NCBI GenBank assembly: GCA_947629465.1
Contig: CANRDZ010000007.1
Span: 1-33,072 of the forward strand
Length of the DNA: 33,072 bases
From: an uncultured Bacilli bacterium
GTDB lineage: Bacteria; Bacillota_I; Bacilli_A; RF39; UBA660
Direction: 5' to 3'
In this document: positions 11,339 through 21,073 of the stretch, piece after piece
Layout: every line of letters begins with the position of its first letter
Numbering within the stretch: the stretch's first letter is position 1
The notes under the pieces: generated by a model
Database searches by the model: none
Told to the model about the DNA's origin: nothing
Seen by the model: the letters and a program-made list of their open reading frames with translations, nothing else
Program-made: the position numbers and the translations under genes

Positions 11339-11885
11339 AATAAAATAATTTCTTAAATGTTTTATGCATAAAATTATTAATATCTTCTAATGTATAAGTT
11401 ACATTATTACGAAAATATTTAATAATAATTGCCATACATCCATCAATAAATAAAGATACATTTAAATCTAAATCTTCTATATTTTTACCATTTAAAGCTT
11501 CTTTTACCGTTTGAGTAATTACTTTATGTAATTCAATAGTATATATAAGTGGATCATTACTTGATAAAAGCATTCTATACATATTTTCATTTTGCTTTAA
11601 ATATTCAATAATTTCATTAAAAAAATTATCTATATTAGATATATTTGCTCCTTCATTAATATTATTATATAGGATATTTAAAGTATCATTTTCAATATCT
11701 TTAGCAACATCATAAATATTATCATAGTGAGTATAAAATGATGCTCTCGTAATATCTATTAATTTTACAATATCAGTAACAGATACTTTATTTAATTCCT
11801 TTTTTTCATTTAAAAGGGTAGCAAAAGCTAACTTTATTTTATCTCTTGTTTTTTTTGAAGAAGAATTCTTTAATTTAACTTTCAT
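11337..11885 (-). CDS. TetR/AcrR family transcriptional regulator
   Basis: KTRDKIKLAFATLLNEKKELNKVSVTDIVKLIDITRASFYTHYDNIYDVAKDIE is a typical TetR N-terminal HTH. Confidence 0.9.
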   Translation of the reverse strand: MKVKLKNSSSKKTRDKIKLAFATLLNEKKELNKVSVTDIVKLIDITRASFYTHYDNIYDVAKDIENDTLNILYNNINEGANISNIDNFFNEIIEYLKQNENMYRMLLSSNDPLIYTIELHKVITQTVKEALNGKNIEDLDLNVSLFIDGCMAIIIKYFRNNVTYTLEDINNFMHKTFKKLFY

Positions 11886-11942
11886 ATTTACATCTCTTTT
11901 CTTTCTATATTATATCAAATTTTTATACAAAAATAAATACTA

Positions 11943-11958
11943 TGTAAAAATTTTTACA
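11943..11958. promoter_or_regulatory. Candidate TetR-family operator
   Basis: TGTAAAAATTTTTACA, perfect 16-bp palindrome in the divergent tetR/MMPL intergenic region. Confidence 0.65.
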
Positions 11959-11976
11959 CTAACAAAGTTTTTGATA

Positions 11977-12005
11977 TTTACAATAAAAAAAAGGCGTTTT
12001 ATAAT
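11977..12005 (+). promoter_or_regulatory. Promoter of MMPL transporter gene
   Basis: TTTACA (11977-11982), 17 bp, TATAAT (12000-12005). Confidence 0.7.
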
Positions 12006-12036
12006 ACTATTTGCTTAATTAAGGAGGAAATAAAAA

Positions 12037-15000
12037 GTGAAAAAATTAACAAATTTTATAATTGATAAAAGATATTATTTACTTGGATTATTTATTATTC
12101 TTGCATTATTATCTTTAATAATATCTCATAATGTTAAAATAAATTATGATATGACAAAATATTTAGATAATTCTTCTGAAACTAAAATTGGATTAGATAT
12201 AATGGAAAGTAACTTTCCATCAAAAACTTCAACCTTACAAATAATAGTAAAAAATATAACAAATATTGAAAAAGAAAATAAATATTTAGAAAATTTAGAG
12301 AATGTAAAAGAAGTTAAAAGTGAACAAAATGGTGATTATACTTCATTTACTTTAACTATTAATGGATTAGAAGATTCAAAAGTTTCTAAAGATATCTATA
12401 ATACTGTAACAAATCATTTTAAAAATATGGAATATAATACATTTGGTAATGTTTCCAATCAAAACAAAGAAATATTGCCTTTATATGTTGTTGTAATTGC
12501 AGTTATAAGTGCTTTAATTATTTTAATTATTGCATCTCCTTCTTATACAGAACCATTTTTGTTTTTATTCTGTATTTTAATAAGTGTTGCAATTAATAAA
12601 GGTACTAATATTTTTCTTCCTAGTATTTCAAATATTACAGAATCTATCAGTGCCATTTTACAAATGGCTTTATCAATGGATTATTCTATAATGTTAATGA
12701 ATCGTTATATGGAAGAAAAAGAAAATGAAAAAGATAAAGTTAAAGCTATGAAAAAAGCTTTATATAATGCTTTTAAATCAATTTCCTCTAGTTCAATAAC
12801 AACTATAGTTGGACTTCTTGCTCTTATTTTTATGGAGTTTAAAATAGGTCGTGATTTAGGTATTGTTTTAGCCAAAGGTGTTTTATTAAGTTTGCTATCT
12901 ATTTTTACAACTCTTCCCGCATTAATATTATTATTTGATAAATTAATTACTAAAACTAAAAAGAAAAGTCCAAATATCAAAGTTCCTTTATTATCTAAAA
13001 TATCATTTAAATATCGTTATTTAATTACTGGTATTTTTGTTATTATCTTTATTTTTAGTTTCTCTTTAAAAGGCAATTTAACTTATACTTATACTGAAAG
13101 TGCTTCAGATACAACTGAAAATTTATTTAATAAAGATAATACGATGGCCATCATTTATCAAAAACAAGATGAAGAAGTTTTTAGTGAATATTGTCAAAAT
13201 TTAGAAAACAATTCATCAATTAAAGATGTTTTATGTTATGGAAATACTCTTAATTTACCTTTAACTAGTGAAAAATTACCTTTAAAATTAAAAGATTTAG
13301 ATAATGAAATAGAAATAGAAGATTATCTTTTAAAAATAATTTATTATCATTATTATAATAATAAAGAAGATAATTTAATTACTTTAAATAATATTATCAA
13401 ATTTATAAAAGAATATGTCTATGATAATTCTAACTTAAGTAAAAATATTGATGAAGATATGAAATATAATATTGACAGATTAGAAAATTTTGCTAATGCT
13501 TCTAATATAAATAAAAAAAGAGAAGTTAAAGAATTAGCTAATATATTAAATATGAATGAAGATACTGTTAAAAATATTTTAATATATTATAATTCATTTA
13601 ATAATAATACAGAAATAAGTTTAAAATCATTTATTAATTTTATTGAAGAATATATATCTAAAAATGATGAATTTAAAGATAAAATAGATTTTTCTAATAT
13701 TCAAAAATTAAAAATACTTATTAATGATCCTAGCCTAGATTATAAAATAATGGCAACTATTTTAGATTCTAATGAAGAAATAATTCAAAAATTATATACC
13801 TATTATGGAATATTAAATGATTTAAATATTAAAATAAGTCTTAATGAATTAAATAATTTTCTTCAAAATAATAAATCTTTAATACCTAATAATGATTTAT
13901 TAACTATCTTAAATACATTTACTAATAAAGAATTTATATTAAAAGAATTATCAAAAGTAGAAATTCAAAAAATATTTAATATTGATATAAATATTGTTAA
14001 TAGTATTTTTGCTATTAGTAATAAAGAATTATTAAGTCCATACGATTTTATTTTAACTATTATATCTAATAATTTAATTAATTCAGAAGAAATAAATTTA
14101 ATTTATTTTATAATGGATAGTACTATAAATGAAAAATTATATAATTATCAAGATTTAGCTTCAATTTTAAATATGGATCCATCTATATTAAAATCAATTT
14201 ATGCTTCTTATAATTCTTCCATTATAAAAATAAAAATAAGTGAATTTATTAAGTTTATTATTGAAAATCAAAATAATTCAGTTCTAAATAATAATTTTGA
14301 TCAAAAGACTATAAATAATCTTATAAATATAAGTACAATAATTGAAAATAATTCTCATGATTATAAATACTCTTATCAACAATTAGCTAATATATTGAAT
14401 TTAAATGAAGATGATATTAAACTAATTTATTCTATGTATGATATTATAATAAATAAAAAAGATTTAAAATTATCTTTTAATGAATTTATTAATTTTTTAA
14501 ATGATAAAGTTATGAATAATGATAAATATAAAGATAATTTTACTAAAGAAATAAAAAGTAATCTTAAGATAGTTTTAGAAATAATGAATAATTCATTAAA
14601 TAATAAATTATATGATAAAAATGAATTATATTTATTATTAAGTCCTTTAACAAATGATTTAGATAAAGATTTAATTGATTTATTATATATATATTATGGT
14701 AGTGTATATGATTATAAAGAATATTATTTAACTATTGAAGAATTTTCTTCTTACTTAAACAATGTTATTTTAAAAGATAAAAGATTTGATGATTATATTA
14801 CTGAAAAAGAAAAAAATGATATAATATCTTCTAAAGATAAAATAAAAGATGCTAAAGAAGAATTAATAGGAAAAGATTATAATCGAATAGTTTTAAATAC
14901 ATCTTTTAAAGAAGAAGGGGAGGAAACATATAATTTTATTAAAAATATTAATAATGATTTAAATAAATTAAGTAAGAATTCATATTTAGTTGGTGATTCA

Positions 15001-15531
15001 ACAATGGCTTATGAAATGAATCAAAATTTTGATAATGAATTAAATATTATAACTATTTTAACTATTCTCTTTATTTTTATAATTGTTTTATTTACTTTTA
15101 AATCATTTATTATTCCTATTATTTTAGTTTTAATTATTCAAACTTCAGTTTTCTTAATAATGGGTATTTTATCATTTAGTAATGAACCATTATATTTTAT
15201 ATCTATATTAATAGTTCAAAGTATTTTAATGGGAGCAACAATTGATTATGCCATTTTATATACTTCATATTATCTTGAAGAAAGAACAAAAAATAATATT
15301 AAAGATGCCATTTTTAATGCTTATAACAAATCACTTCATACTATTTTAGTTAGTGCATCAATTCTTACAATAGTAACTTTAATTGTTGGCCTTTTCTCAT
15401 CTCAAGTTGCTTCAAAAATATGTACAACTTTATCTAAAGGAACTATTACTTCCTCAATATTAATAATTTTCTTACTTCCATCCCTTTTAGCTACATTTGA
15501 TAAATTAATAGTAAAACATCCCAAATGTTAA
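12037..15531 (+). CDS. MMPL/RND-superfamily transporter with large repeat-containing extracytoplasmic insert
   Basis: GTG start with AAGGAGG RBS. MMPL-type core (ITESISAILQMALSMDYSIMLMNRYMEEK; FISILIVQSILMGATIDYAILYTSYYLEER) duplicated on each side of a ~600-aa soluble insert. Confidence 0.9.
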   Translation: MKKLTNFIIDKRYYLLGLFIILALLSLIISHNVKINYDMTKYLDNSSETKIGLDIMESNFPSKTSTLQIIVKNITNIEKENKYLENLENVKEVKSEQNGDYTSFTLTINGLEDSKVSKDIYNTVTNHFKNMEYNTFGNVSNQNKEILPLYVVVIAVISALIILIIASPSYTEPFLFLFCILISVAINKGTNIFLPSISNITESISAILQMALSMDYSIMLMNRYMEEKENEKDKVKAMKKALYNAFKSISSSSITTIVGLLALIFMEFKIGRDLGIVLAKGVLLSLLSIFTTLPALILLFDKLITKTKKKSPNIKVPLLSKISFKYRYLITGIFVIIFIFSFSLKGNLTYTYTESASDTTENLFNKDNTMAIIYQKQDEEVFSEYCQNLENNSSIKDVLCYGNTLNLPLTSEKLPLKLKDLDNEIEIEDYLLKIIYYHYYNNKEDNLITLNNIIKFIKEYVYDNSNLSKNIDEDMKYNIDRLENFANASNINKKREVKELANILNMNEDTVKNILIYYNSFNNNTEISLKSFINFIEEYISKNDEFKDKIDFSNIQKLKILINDPSLDYKIMATILDSNEEIIQKLYTYYGILNDLNIKISLNELNNFLQNNKSLIPNNDLLTILNTFTNKEFILKELSKVEIQKIFNIDINIVNSIFAISNKELLSPYDFILTIISNNLINSEEINLIYFIMDSTINEKLYNYQDLASILNMDPSILKSIYASYNSSIIKIKISEFIKFIIENQNNSVLNNNFDQKTINNLINISTIIENNSHDYKYSYQQLANILNLNEDDIKLIYSMYDIIINKKDLKLSFNEFINFLNDKVMNNDKYKDNFTKEIKSNLKIVLEIMNNSLNNKLYDKNELYLLLSPLTNDLDKDLIDLLYIYYGSVYDYKEYYLTIEEFSSYLNNVILKDKRFDDYITEKEKNDIISSKDKIKDAKEELIGKDYNRIVLNTSFKEEGEETYNFIKNINNDLNKLSKNSYLVGDSTMAYEMNQNFDNELNIITILTILFIFIIVLFTFKSFIIPIILVLIIQTSVFLIMGILSFSNEPLYFISILIVQSILMGATIDYAILYTSYYLEERTKNNIKDAIFNAYNKSLHTILVSASILTIVTLIVGLFSSQVASKICTTLSKGTITSSILIIFLLPSLLATFDKLIVKHPKC
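13291..14893 (+). repeat. Tandem ~65-80 aa protein repeats (about 7 units) inside MMPL
   Basis: Units e.g. VKELANILNMNEDTVKNILIYYNSFNNNTEISLKSFINFI; YKIMATILDSNEEIIQKLYTYYGILNDLNIKISLNELNNFL; YQDLASILNMDPSILKSIYASYNSSIIKIKISEFIKFI; YQQLANILNLNEDDIKLIYSMYDIIINKKDLKLSFNEFINFL. Confidence 0.85.
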
Positions 15532-15566
15532 TTTTTGGTAAATTATAAGTAATTTTTTGACATTAT

Positions 15567-15595
15567 TTGACATATAATAAAATATGTAGTATAAT
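15567..15595 (+). promoter_or_regulatory. SigA-type promoter of SleB-like gene
   Basis: TTGACA (15567-15572), 17 bp, TATAAT (15590-15595); a second TTGACA at 15557. Confidence 0.85.
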
Positions 15596-15618
15596 TATTT
15601 TGTTCATTCAGGGGGAAA

Positions 15619-16260
15619 ATGATGAATAAATTAATTGAATATGTCCTCCCCAATTTATGGGGTTGTATAAAGAATAAAAAAAATAAATATCATTTAGGTT
15701 ATATGATATTACCATTATTATATTTAGTTGTTATTGCAAATGTAGTAAATACATTACCAGAAAAAGAGGTAATCCATAATACACTTGCTATAAATACAAT
15801 GGATTCATATACTAAAATAGATATTAATAATGATGTTAAAAGAGAAGAAATATTAAATAAATATAATTTATCAGCATATGAATTTAATGTTGTTTGTGCC
15901 ATAGTTCTTGCTGAAGCTGAATATAATTCCTATGATGATGCTTACGCTGTTATAAATACTATATATAATCGTACTAAAAGTAATAGATGGATTAAATCAG
16001 TTGATAATAAATTTGGTAGTGGTAAAGGAAAAAGCTTGTACTATCAAGCAATATCACCAAGACAATTTACCGTTTATGAACACGGATCATATAAAAAATA
16101 TTTAAATGATACAACATCAGTTGGTTATAATGCCATTATTGATTTCTTATATACTGAAAAAATACTACATAATTATCTATCTTTTAGATCAAATAGTATT
16201 AAAGTAGCGGGAAGTGTTTCCTTTAGTGAAAATGGTAATAATTATTTTAATGAAATTTAA
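15619..16260 (+). CDS. Cell wall hydrolase, SleB-like (Hydrolase_2 family), membrane anchored
   Basis: N-terminal TM; LSAYEFNVVCAIVLAEAEYNSYDDAYAVINTIYNRTKSNRW...ISPRQFTVYEHGSYKKYL resembles the SleB/CwlJ catalytic domain. Confidence 0.75.
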   Translation: MMNKLIEYVLPNLWGCIKNKKNKYHLGYMILPLLYLVVIANVVNTLPEKEVIHNTLAINTMDSYTKIDINNDVKREEILNKYNLSAYEFNVVCAIVLAEAEYNSYDDAYAVINTIYNRTKSNRWIKSVDNKFGSGKGKSLYYQAISPRQFTVYEHGSYKKYLNDTTSVGYNAIIDFLYTEKILHNYLSFRSNSIKVAGSVSFSENGNNYFNEI

Positions 16261-16275
16261 AAATAAAATAAAAAG

Positions 16276-16306
16276 CCTTGTTTCTTATGATAAAACAAGG
16301 TTTTTT
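16276..16306. terminator. Intrinsic terminator (convergent genes)
   Basis: CCTTGTTT ... AAACAAGG then TTTTTT. Confidence 0.85.
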
Positions 16307-16309
16307 ATA

Positions 16310-17218
16310 TTAAATTTTATTTATATTACTAAAGTTCATTTTAGCAATTTTATTTAGCATTTCTAAACCATATTCTTCTTTTATTTCTTTAGCAACTTTA
16401 TTAACGCTTTCCCCAGCTCCTTTAGGAAGAGAAATATGGACTATATCAGAAAGCTCATCCATTTTTTGTAAAAATATATATCTACTTATAATTGATGCAC
16501 ATCCTACACTTAATACTTGATCTTCTGCTTTAGTCATAAATGTAATATGTAAAACTTTTTCTGGTACATCTTCAATATATTCATAAAACTTATCACTACT
16601 ACAAAATTCATCAATAACTATTTTGGCATAATTATAATTTTTGTTTTTTAATTCTAATAAAGCTTTATTATGTAATATTGCTTTTATTTTATTCATATTA
16701 TTACCTTTACTATAATATTTATTATAAGTAGGATTATCTAATATAGTAGTAACATAGGGAATTTTTTTCATAATTTTAGGAGCAATTTCTTTAATTCGAT
16801 TATCATCTAATTTTTTTGAATCTCTAACTTTTAACTCTTTTAAAAAATCAAAATCTTTAGTTGCAACATAAGTAGCTGTAACAACAATTGGTCCAAAAAA
16901 ATCACCAGTTCCAACTTCATCAGAACCAATTGTCGATAATTCCATAAAATCTTCTTTATCTTTAACTTTACTTTCAGTGCCATTTAAATTAATATTTCTT
17001 TTATTATATTTTTTTTCTAAATCAATCCATATATTAGCATCTATATCAGCAGATACTCCTTGAAACATTAATTTTCCACTTTCATATAAAGTAATAGTTG
17101 TATCATCTTCCATTGCTTGAAATACAGCATAAGGGGGAGTTTTATCTTTAACTTTATCTTTATAATAATCTATAACTTTTTTTCGTAAATTATCAGATAT
17201 TTTAAATACAATAGTCAT
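16310..17218 (-). CDS. rnhC: Ribonuclease HIII
   Basis: STIGSDEVGTGDFFGPIVVTATYV, VRDSKKLDD, N-terminal substrate-binding domain. Start moved to MTIVFKISDNL at 17218 (GAGGTG RBS); the listed start is 15 codons upstream. Confidence 0.94.
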   Translation of the reverse strand: MTIVFKISDNLRKKVIDYYKDKVKDKTPPYAVFQAMEDDTTITLYESGKLMFQGVSADIDANIWIDLEKKYNKRNINLNGTESKVKDKEDFMELSTIGSDEVGTGDFFGPIVVTATYVATKDFDFLKELKVRDSKKLDDNRIKEIAPKIMKKIPYVTTILDNPTYNKYYSKGNNMNKIKAILHNKALLELKNKNYNYAKIVIDEFCSSDKFYEYIEDVPEKVLHITFMTKAEDQVLSVGCASIISRYIFLQKMDELSDIVHISLPKGAGESVNKVAKEIKEEYGLEMLNKIAKMNFSNINKI

Positions 17219-17301
17219 TTTACACCTCAAAGTAATTTTATCATATTCTTCTTTCTTTTTCATCAGAAATATAATATAATTTATAATAGGAGATGATAAA
17301 A

Positions 17302-18006
17302 TTGAGTACTATTATAGATATTTTAATAATAGTTTTTGTTGCATTAGGAGCTTGGGCTGGCTGGAGAAGGGGACTTATTAAATCATTAGTTAATTTAATT
17401 GGTTTAATAGCAATAGTTATTATAAGTTATTCATTAAGAATACCTCTTGCTAATTTTTTAATAGATAAACTTCCTTTTTTTAGCTATGGTGGATTAACAG
17501 CATTAAATGTTTTAATTTATAATGTTTTATCCTTTATCTTTATATTTATTATATTATATTGTGTATTAAATATAGTTATAGCTTTAACTGGATTTATTGA
17601 TACTTTATTAAAATTCACAGTAATTTGGATTATTCCATCTAAAATTGGTGGTGCGATTGTAGGTTTTGTTGAAGCTTGGGTATTTGTATTCCTAGTTCTA
17701 TTTGTTTTAGCATCATTTAATATATCTGCAAGTTGGATTATTGATAGTAAAGCCTCAAATTTTGTATTAGATCATACACCTTTAATTGGTGGTTATCTAG
17801 GAGGAATTACTTTTAGCGCAAGAGATATATATAAAACTATAGATGATCTTCAAAATAGTGAAACTAGTCAAAAAGACTTAAATTTTCAAATTTTAACTAT
17901 TTTAGTAAGCTATAATGTTTTATCTGATACAAAAGCTCAAGAATTAATGGCAACTGGAAAAATTGATTTGCCAAATTATTCGATTGTGAGGCCAACTCGT
18001 GCTTAA
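17302..18006 (+). CDS. CvpA family membrane protein
   Basis: IDILIIVFVALGAWAGWRRGLIKSLVNLIGLI, CvpA N-terminus. TTG 17302 with AGGAG 9 nt upstream is the likelier start than ATG 17293. Confidence 0.85.
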   Translation: MSTIIDILIIVFVALGAWAGWRRGLIKSLVNLIGLIAIVIISYSLRIPLANFLIDKLPFFSYGGLTALNVLIYNVLSFIFIFIILYCVLNIVIALTGFIDTLLKFTVIWIIPSKIGGAIVGFVEAWVFVFLVLFVLASFNISASWIIDSKASNFVLDHTPLIGGYLGGITFSARDIYKTIDDLQNSETSQKDLNFQILTILVSYNVLSDTKAQELMATGKIDLPNYSIVRPTRA

Positions 18007-18304
18007 ATATTTAGAAGATGAAAATCTTTATGATGAATACACCAAAGAAGGAATAACTTTAGTAGATTTTTTTACCGAATGGTGTGGACCTTGTAAAATG
18101 TTATCTAATATTTTAGAAGATATTGATTATATGAAAGTATTAAAAGTAGATGCTGATAAATATCCAAATTTAGCAATGAAATTTGGAATTATGAGTGTTC
18201 CAACTTTGTGCTTTTATAAAAATGGTTTACTAATCCGTAAAGAAATTGGCTATCGCACTCCAGAAGAAATAAAAAATATATATAAAGAAATAAGTGAACT
18301 TTAA
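17999..18304 (+). CDS. Thioredoxin family protein
   Basis: LVDFFTEWCGPCKMLSNILEDI...VDADKYPNLAMKFGIMSVPTLCFYKNG. GTG start overlaps the cvpA end by 8 nt. Confidence 0.92.
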   Translation: MLKYLEDENLYDEYTKEGITLVDFFTEWCGPCKMLSNILEDIDYMKVLKVDADKYPNLAMKFGIMSVPTLCFYKNGLLIRKEIGYRTPEEIKNIYKEISEL

Positions 18305-18318
18305 TCACTTATTTTTTT
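18288..18318. terminator. Terminator overlapping thioredoxin stop codon
   Basis: AAATAAGTGA-acttta a-TCACTTATTT perfect 10-bp stem with T run; lies between convergent genes. Confidence 0.85.
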
Positions 18319-18659
18319 ATGACTTCTTTAGCACTATTTAAATAACTTCGAGAGAGAAGACCAACTCCTAATTTAATACCTCCAAAATACCTTACTACAC
18401 AAATTAAAACATTATTTAAATTATTTTGAATAATAATATTATATATTGGAGTCCCTGCTGTATTAACAGGCTCTTTATCATCACTTTTTTTAATTAAATT
18501 ATCTATTTTATAAGCATAAGGAATATGTCTAGCTTTTTTATGTTCTTTTTTTAAATTTTCTAAAATTACAGTAACATCATCTTTATTATTTACTTCATAA
18601 TAATAGGCAATAAATTTTGATTTTTTAACTTCTAATGTACAATAATTAATAAGATTCAT
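18309..18659 (-). CDS. YigZ/IMPACT family protein (N-terminal UPF0029 domain only)
   Basis: KKSKFIAYYYEV...HKKARHIPYAYKI...KEPVNTAGTPIYNIIIQNNLNNVLICVVRYFGGIKLGVGLLSRSY. Confidence 0.87.
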   Translation of the reverse strand: MNLINYCTLEVKKSKFIAYYYEVNNKDDVTVILENLKKEHKKARHIPYAYKIDNLIKKSDDKEPVNTAGTPIYNIIIQNNLNNVLICVVRYFGGIKLGVGLLSRSYLNSAKEVIKK

Positions 18660-18743
18660 TAAATCACCTTTATATTTATTGTAACATAAAGTATTATTCT
18701 TATGGTATACTAAAGATGAATTATTTAATTGGGTGTGGTTTAT

Positions 18744-20537
18744 ATGAATGAAAAAATTAAAGAAAAATTGAAATTAGTTCCCCATTTACCAGGAAGTTAT
18801 CAAATGCGGGACAAAAATAATATTGTTATTTATGTAGGCAAAGCCAAGGATTTATTTAAAAGAGTAGGAAGTTATTTTAAAGGAACAGTAACAGGTAAAA
18901 CCAGAAAAATGGTTATGGAAGTTGAAGACTTTACTTATATAGTCACTAATAGTGAAACAGAAGCATTTATAACTGAAATAAATTTAATAAAAGAATATAA
19001 TCCTAAATATAATATTTTGCTTAAAGATGATAAAAGCTATCCCTATATTGAATATATTAGTAAACCATATCCAAAAGTAAAAGTATCAAGATATTTAAAT
19101 ATAAAAAGAAAAGATAAAAAATTAATATTTGGGCCTTATCCTAATGCTTATGCAGCAAGAAGAATAGTTAAATTAATTAATAGATTATATCCTTTAAAAA
19201 AATGTGAAGGAATGCCAAAAGACGTTTGTTTGTATTATCATATTGGAGAATGTTTAGGTTATTGTACTAAAAATATTGATAATGAAAAACTAAAAAAAAT
19301 GGAAACAGAAATATTATCTTTTTTAAGAGGAAATGATAAAATATTAAAAGATAAAATATTAGAAAAGATAAATATATATTCTGAAACTCTTAATTATGAA
19401 ATGGCCAAAGAATTAACTGATGAACTTAATTATATTAATATTATTTTAGATAAGCAAAAAGTTGAATTACATGATTTTGTTAATCGAGATATCATTGGTT
19501 ATTTTATCGATAAAGGCCATGTTGGTATTAATATATTATTTATCCGTAACAATAAATTAATTGGTTCCCATAATGATATTATAACTATTAAAATAGATCC
19601 AATAGATGAACTAGATTATTATATAATGAATTTTTATATGCGCCATGAAATACCTAAAGAAATAATTGTAAGTGATGAAATTAATAAAGAATTATTAAAT
19701 GAATTAATTAATGCAAATTTTATTACTCCTGAAAAAGGAATTAAGAAAAAACTTTTAGATATGTCTTATACTAATGCAAAAATATATTTAGATAATGAAA
19801 TAAAAACTAAAATAAAAGAAGAAGAACGAAGTGAAGGCGCTAATGAAGAATTAAGACTTCTTCTCCAAATGGACAATTTAAAAAGAATTGATATTTTTGA
19901 TAACTCTAATCTTTTTGGTTCATTTTCTGTTAGTGGAATGGTTGTTTTTATTGATGGTAAACCAGCTAAAAATGAATATCGTAAATATAAGGTAAGTGTT
20001 GATAAAAATGATGATTATAATACTATGAAAGAAGTAATTTATAGAAGATATTACCGAATGCTTTTAGAACATCAAACACCCCCTGATTTAATTATTGTTG
20101 ATGGTGGTGTAAACCAAATTAATGCTTGTTTAGATACTTTGAATTCTTTAAATATTCATATTAAAGTCATTGGTTTAAAGAAAAATGATAAACATCGAAC
20201 TAATGAAATGATTGATGGTGATACTTATAGAATTATTCCATTAGATAAAGATAGTAATGTTTTTCATTATTTAACTAGAATGCAAGATGAAGTACACCGT
20301 TTTACTATAAATTATCATAAAACTTTAAGAAGTAAGGGTAGTATTAGTAGTATTTTAGATGTTATTGAAGGAATAGGTAATGTTAGAAAAAAAGAATTAA
20401 TTAAAAAGTTTGGCAATTTAACTAATATTAAAAATGCTTCATTAGAAGAACTTACTGACATAATACCTTTAAATGTTGCTAAAGAATTAAAAGATTACTT
20501 AATAGCAAGAGAAGAAAGCAAAAGTGAAAAAGAATAA
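18744..20537 (+). CDS. uvrC: Excinuclease ABC subunit UvrC
   Basis: LPHLPGSYQMRD-type N-terminus with GIY-YIG (VIYVGKAKDLFKRVGSYF), IDIFDNSNLFGSFSVSGMVVF, LIIVDGGVNQINA, C-terminal HhH. ATG 18744 preferred over TTG 18729. Confidence 0.97.
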   Translation: MNEKIKEKLKLVPHLPGSYQMRDKNNIVIYVGKAKDLFKRVGSYFKGTVTGKTRKMVMEVEDFTYIVTNSETEAFITEINLIKEYNPKYNILLKDDKSYPYIEYISKPYPKVKVSRYLNIKRKDKKLIFGPYPNAYAARRIVKLINRLYPLKKCEGMPKDVCLYYHIGECLGYCTKNIDNEKLKKMETEILSFLRGNDKILKDKILEKINIYSETLNYEMAKELTDELNYINIILDKQKVELHDFVNRDIIGYFIDKGHVGINILFIRNNKLIGSHNDIITIKIDPIDELDYYIMNFYMRHEIPKEIIVSDEINKELLNELINANFITPEKGIKKKLLDMSYTNAKIYLDNEIKTKIKEEERSEGANEELRLLLQMDNLKRIDIFDNSNLFGSFSVSGMVVFIDGKPAKNEYRKYKVSVDKNDDYNTMKEVIYRRYYRMLLEHQTPPDLIIVDGGVNQINACLDTLNSLNIHIKVIGLKKNDKHRTNEMIDGDTYRIIPLDKDSNVFHYLTRMQDEVHRFTINYHKTLRSKGSISSILDVIEGIGNVRKKELIKKFGNLTNIKNASLEELTDIIPLNVAKELKDYLIAREESKSEKE

Positions 20538-20557
20538 TTCTTTAATTTTCATCAAAT

Positions 20558-20581
20558 AAAAAATACCATTTGGTATTTTTT
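20558..20581. terminator. Bidirectional terminator
   Basis: AAAAAATACC-attt-GGTATTTTTT. Confidence 0.85.
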
Positions 20582-20937
20582 TATATTTTTCCCTCTTTAA
20601 GCAGTTTTTCCCATCGATCATGAACATAAGAATTACCGCCTAAATTTAAATAACGATCATATAGTTCAAATGCATTCTGCTTCTGAATTGGCGTCTTTAT
20701 ATTACCATTTTCAGTATCATTAATAAAATTAACTAAAAACATTTTAATTAATTCTAATTCAATATTATTACGATTAGCAGTTGATACTTTTTCTAATCTT
20801 TCAATTTTTTGATCAATTGGTTTAAGTATTTTTGCCATAAATGATTTGAAAAAAGCAATAAGTCCCGCAATGGCACTGATAAAAACACTTAATAGAGTAA
20901 TTACTCCAGCAATTTGACCTAAAGATATATTTTCCAT
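20581..20937 (-). CDS. Small membrane protein, phage holin-like
   Basis: One N-terminal TM, coiled region, C-terminus AFELYDRYLNLGGNSYVHDRWEKLLKEGK resembling small phage-encoded membrane proteins; strong GAGGAGAAAGGTGT RBS. Confidence 0.55.
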   Translation of the reverse strand: MENISLGQIAGVITLLSVFISAIAGLIAFFKSFMAKILKPIDQKIERLEKVSTANRNNIELELIKMFLVNFINDTENGNIKTPIQKQNAFELYDRYLNLGGNSYVHDRWEKLLKEGKI

Positions 20938-21073
20938 AATACACCTTTCTCCTCAAAATTTAATTCTATATATATATTTTATGAAGAAAAATATAAATGA
21001 AATAATATATTTATATCACAATTTATTAATTTTAGTTCATAGATACATTTGAATGCTTTCTAAATTTACATAA

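Noticed and set aside
12705-12980. Minus-strand ORF inside the MMPL gene
   Set aside because: Antisense to a conserved MMPL core segment; no supporting signal.
13291-14893. Low-complexity AT-rich DNA suggesting CRISPR or DNA-level tandem repeats
   Set aside because: Repetition exists only at protein-pattern level; units differ in length and nucleotide sequence, with no fixed repeat/spacer periodicity.
15699-15902. Minus-strand ORF inside the SleB-like gene
   Set aside because: Antisense shadow ORF.
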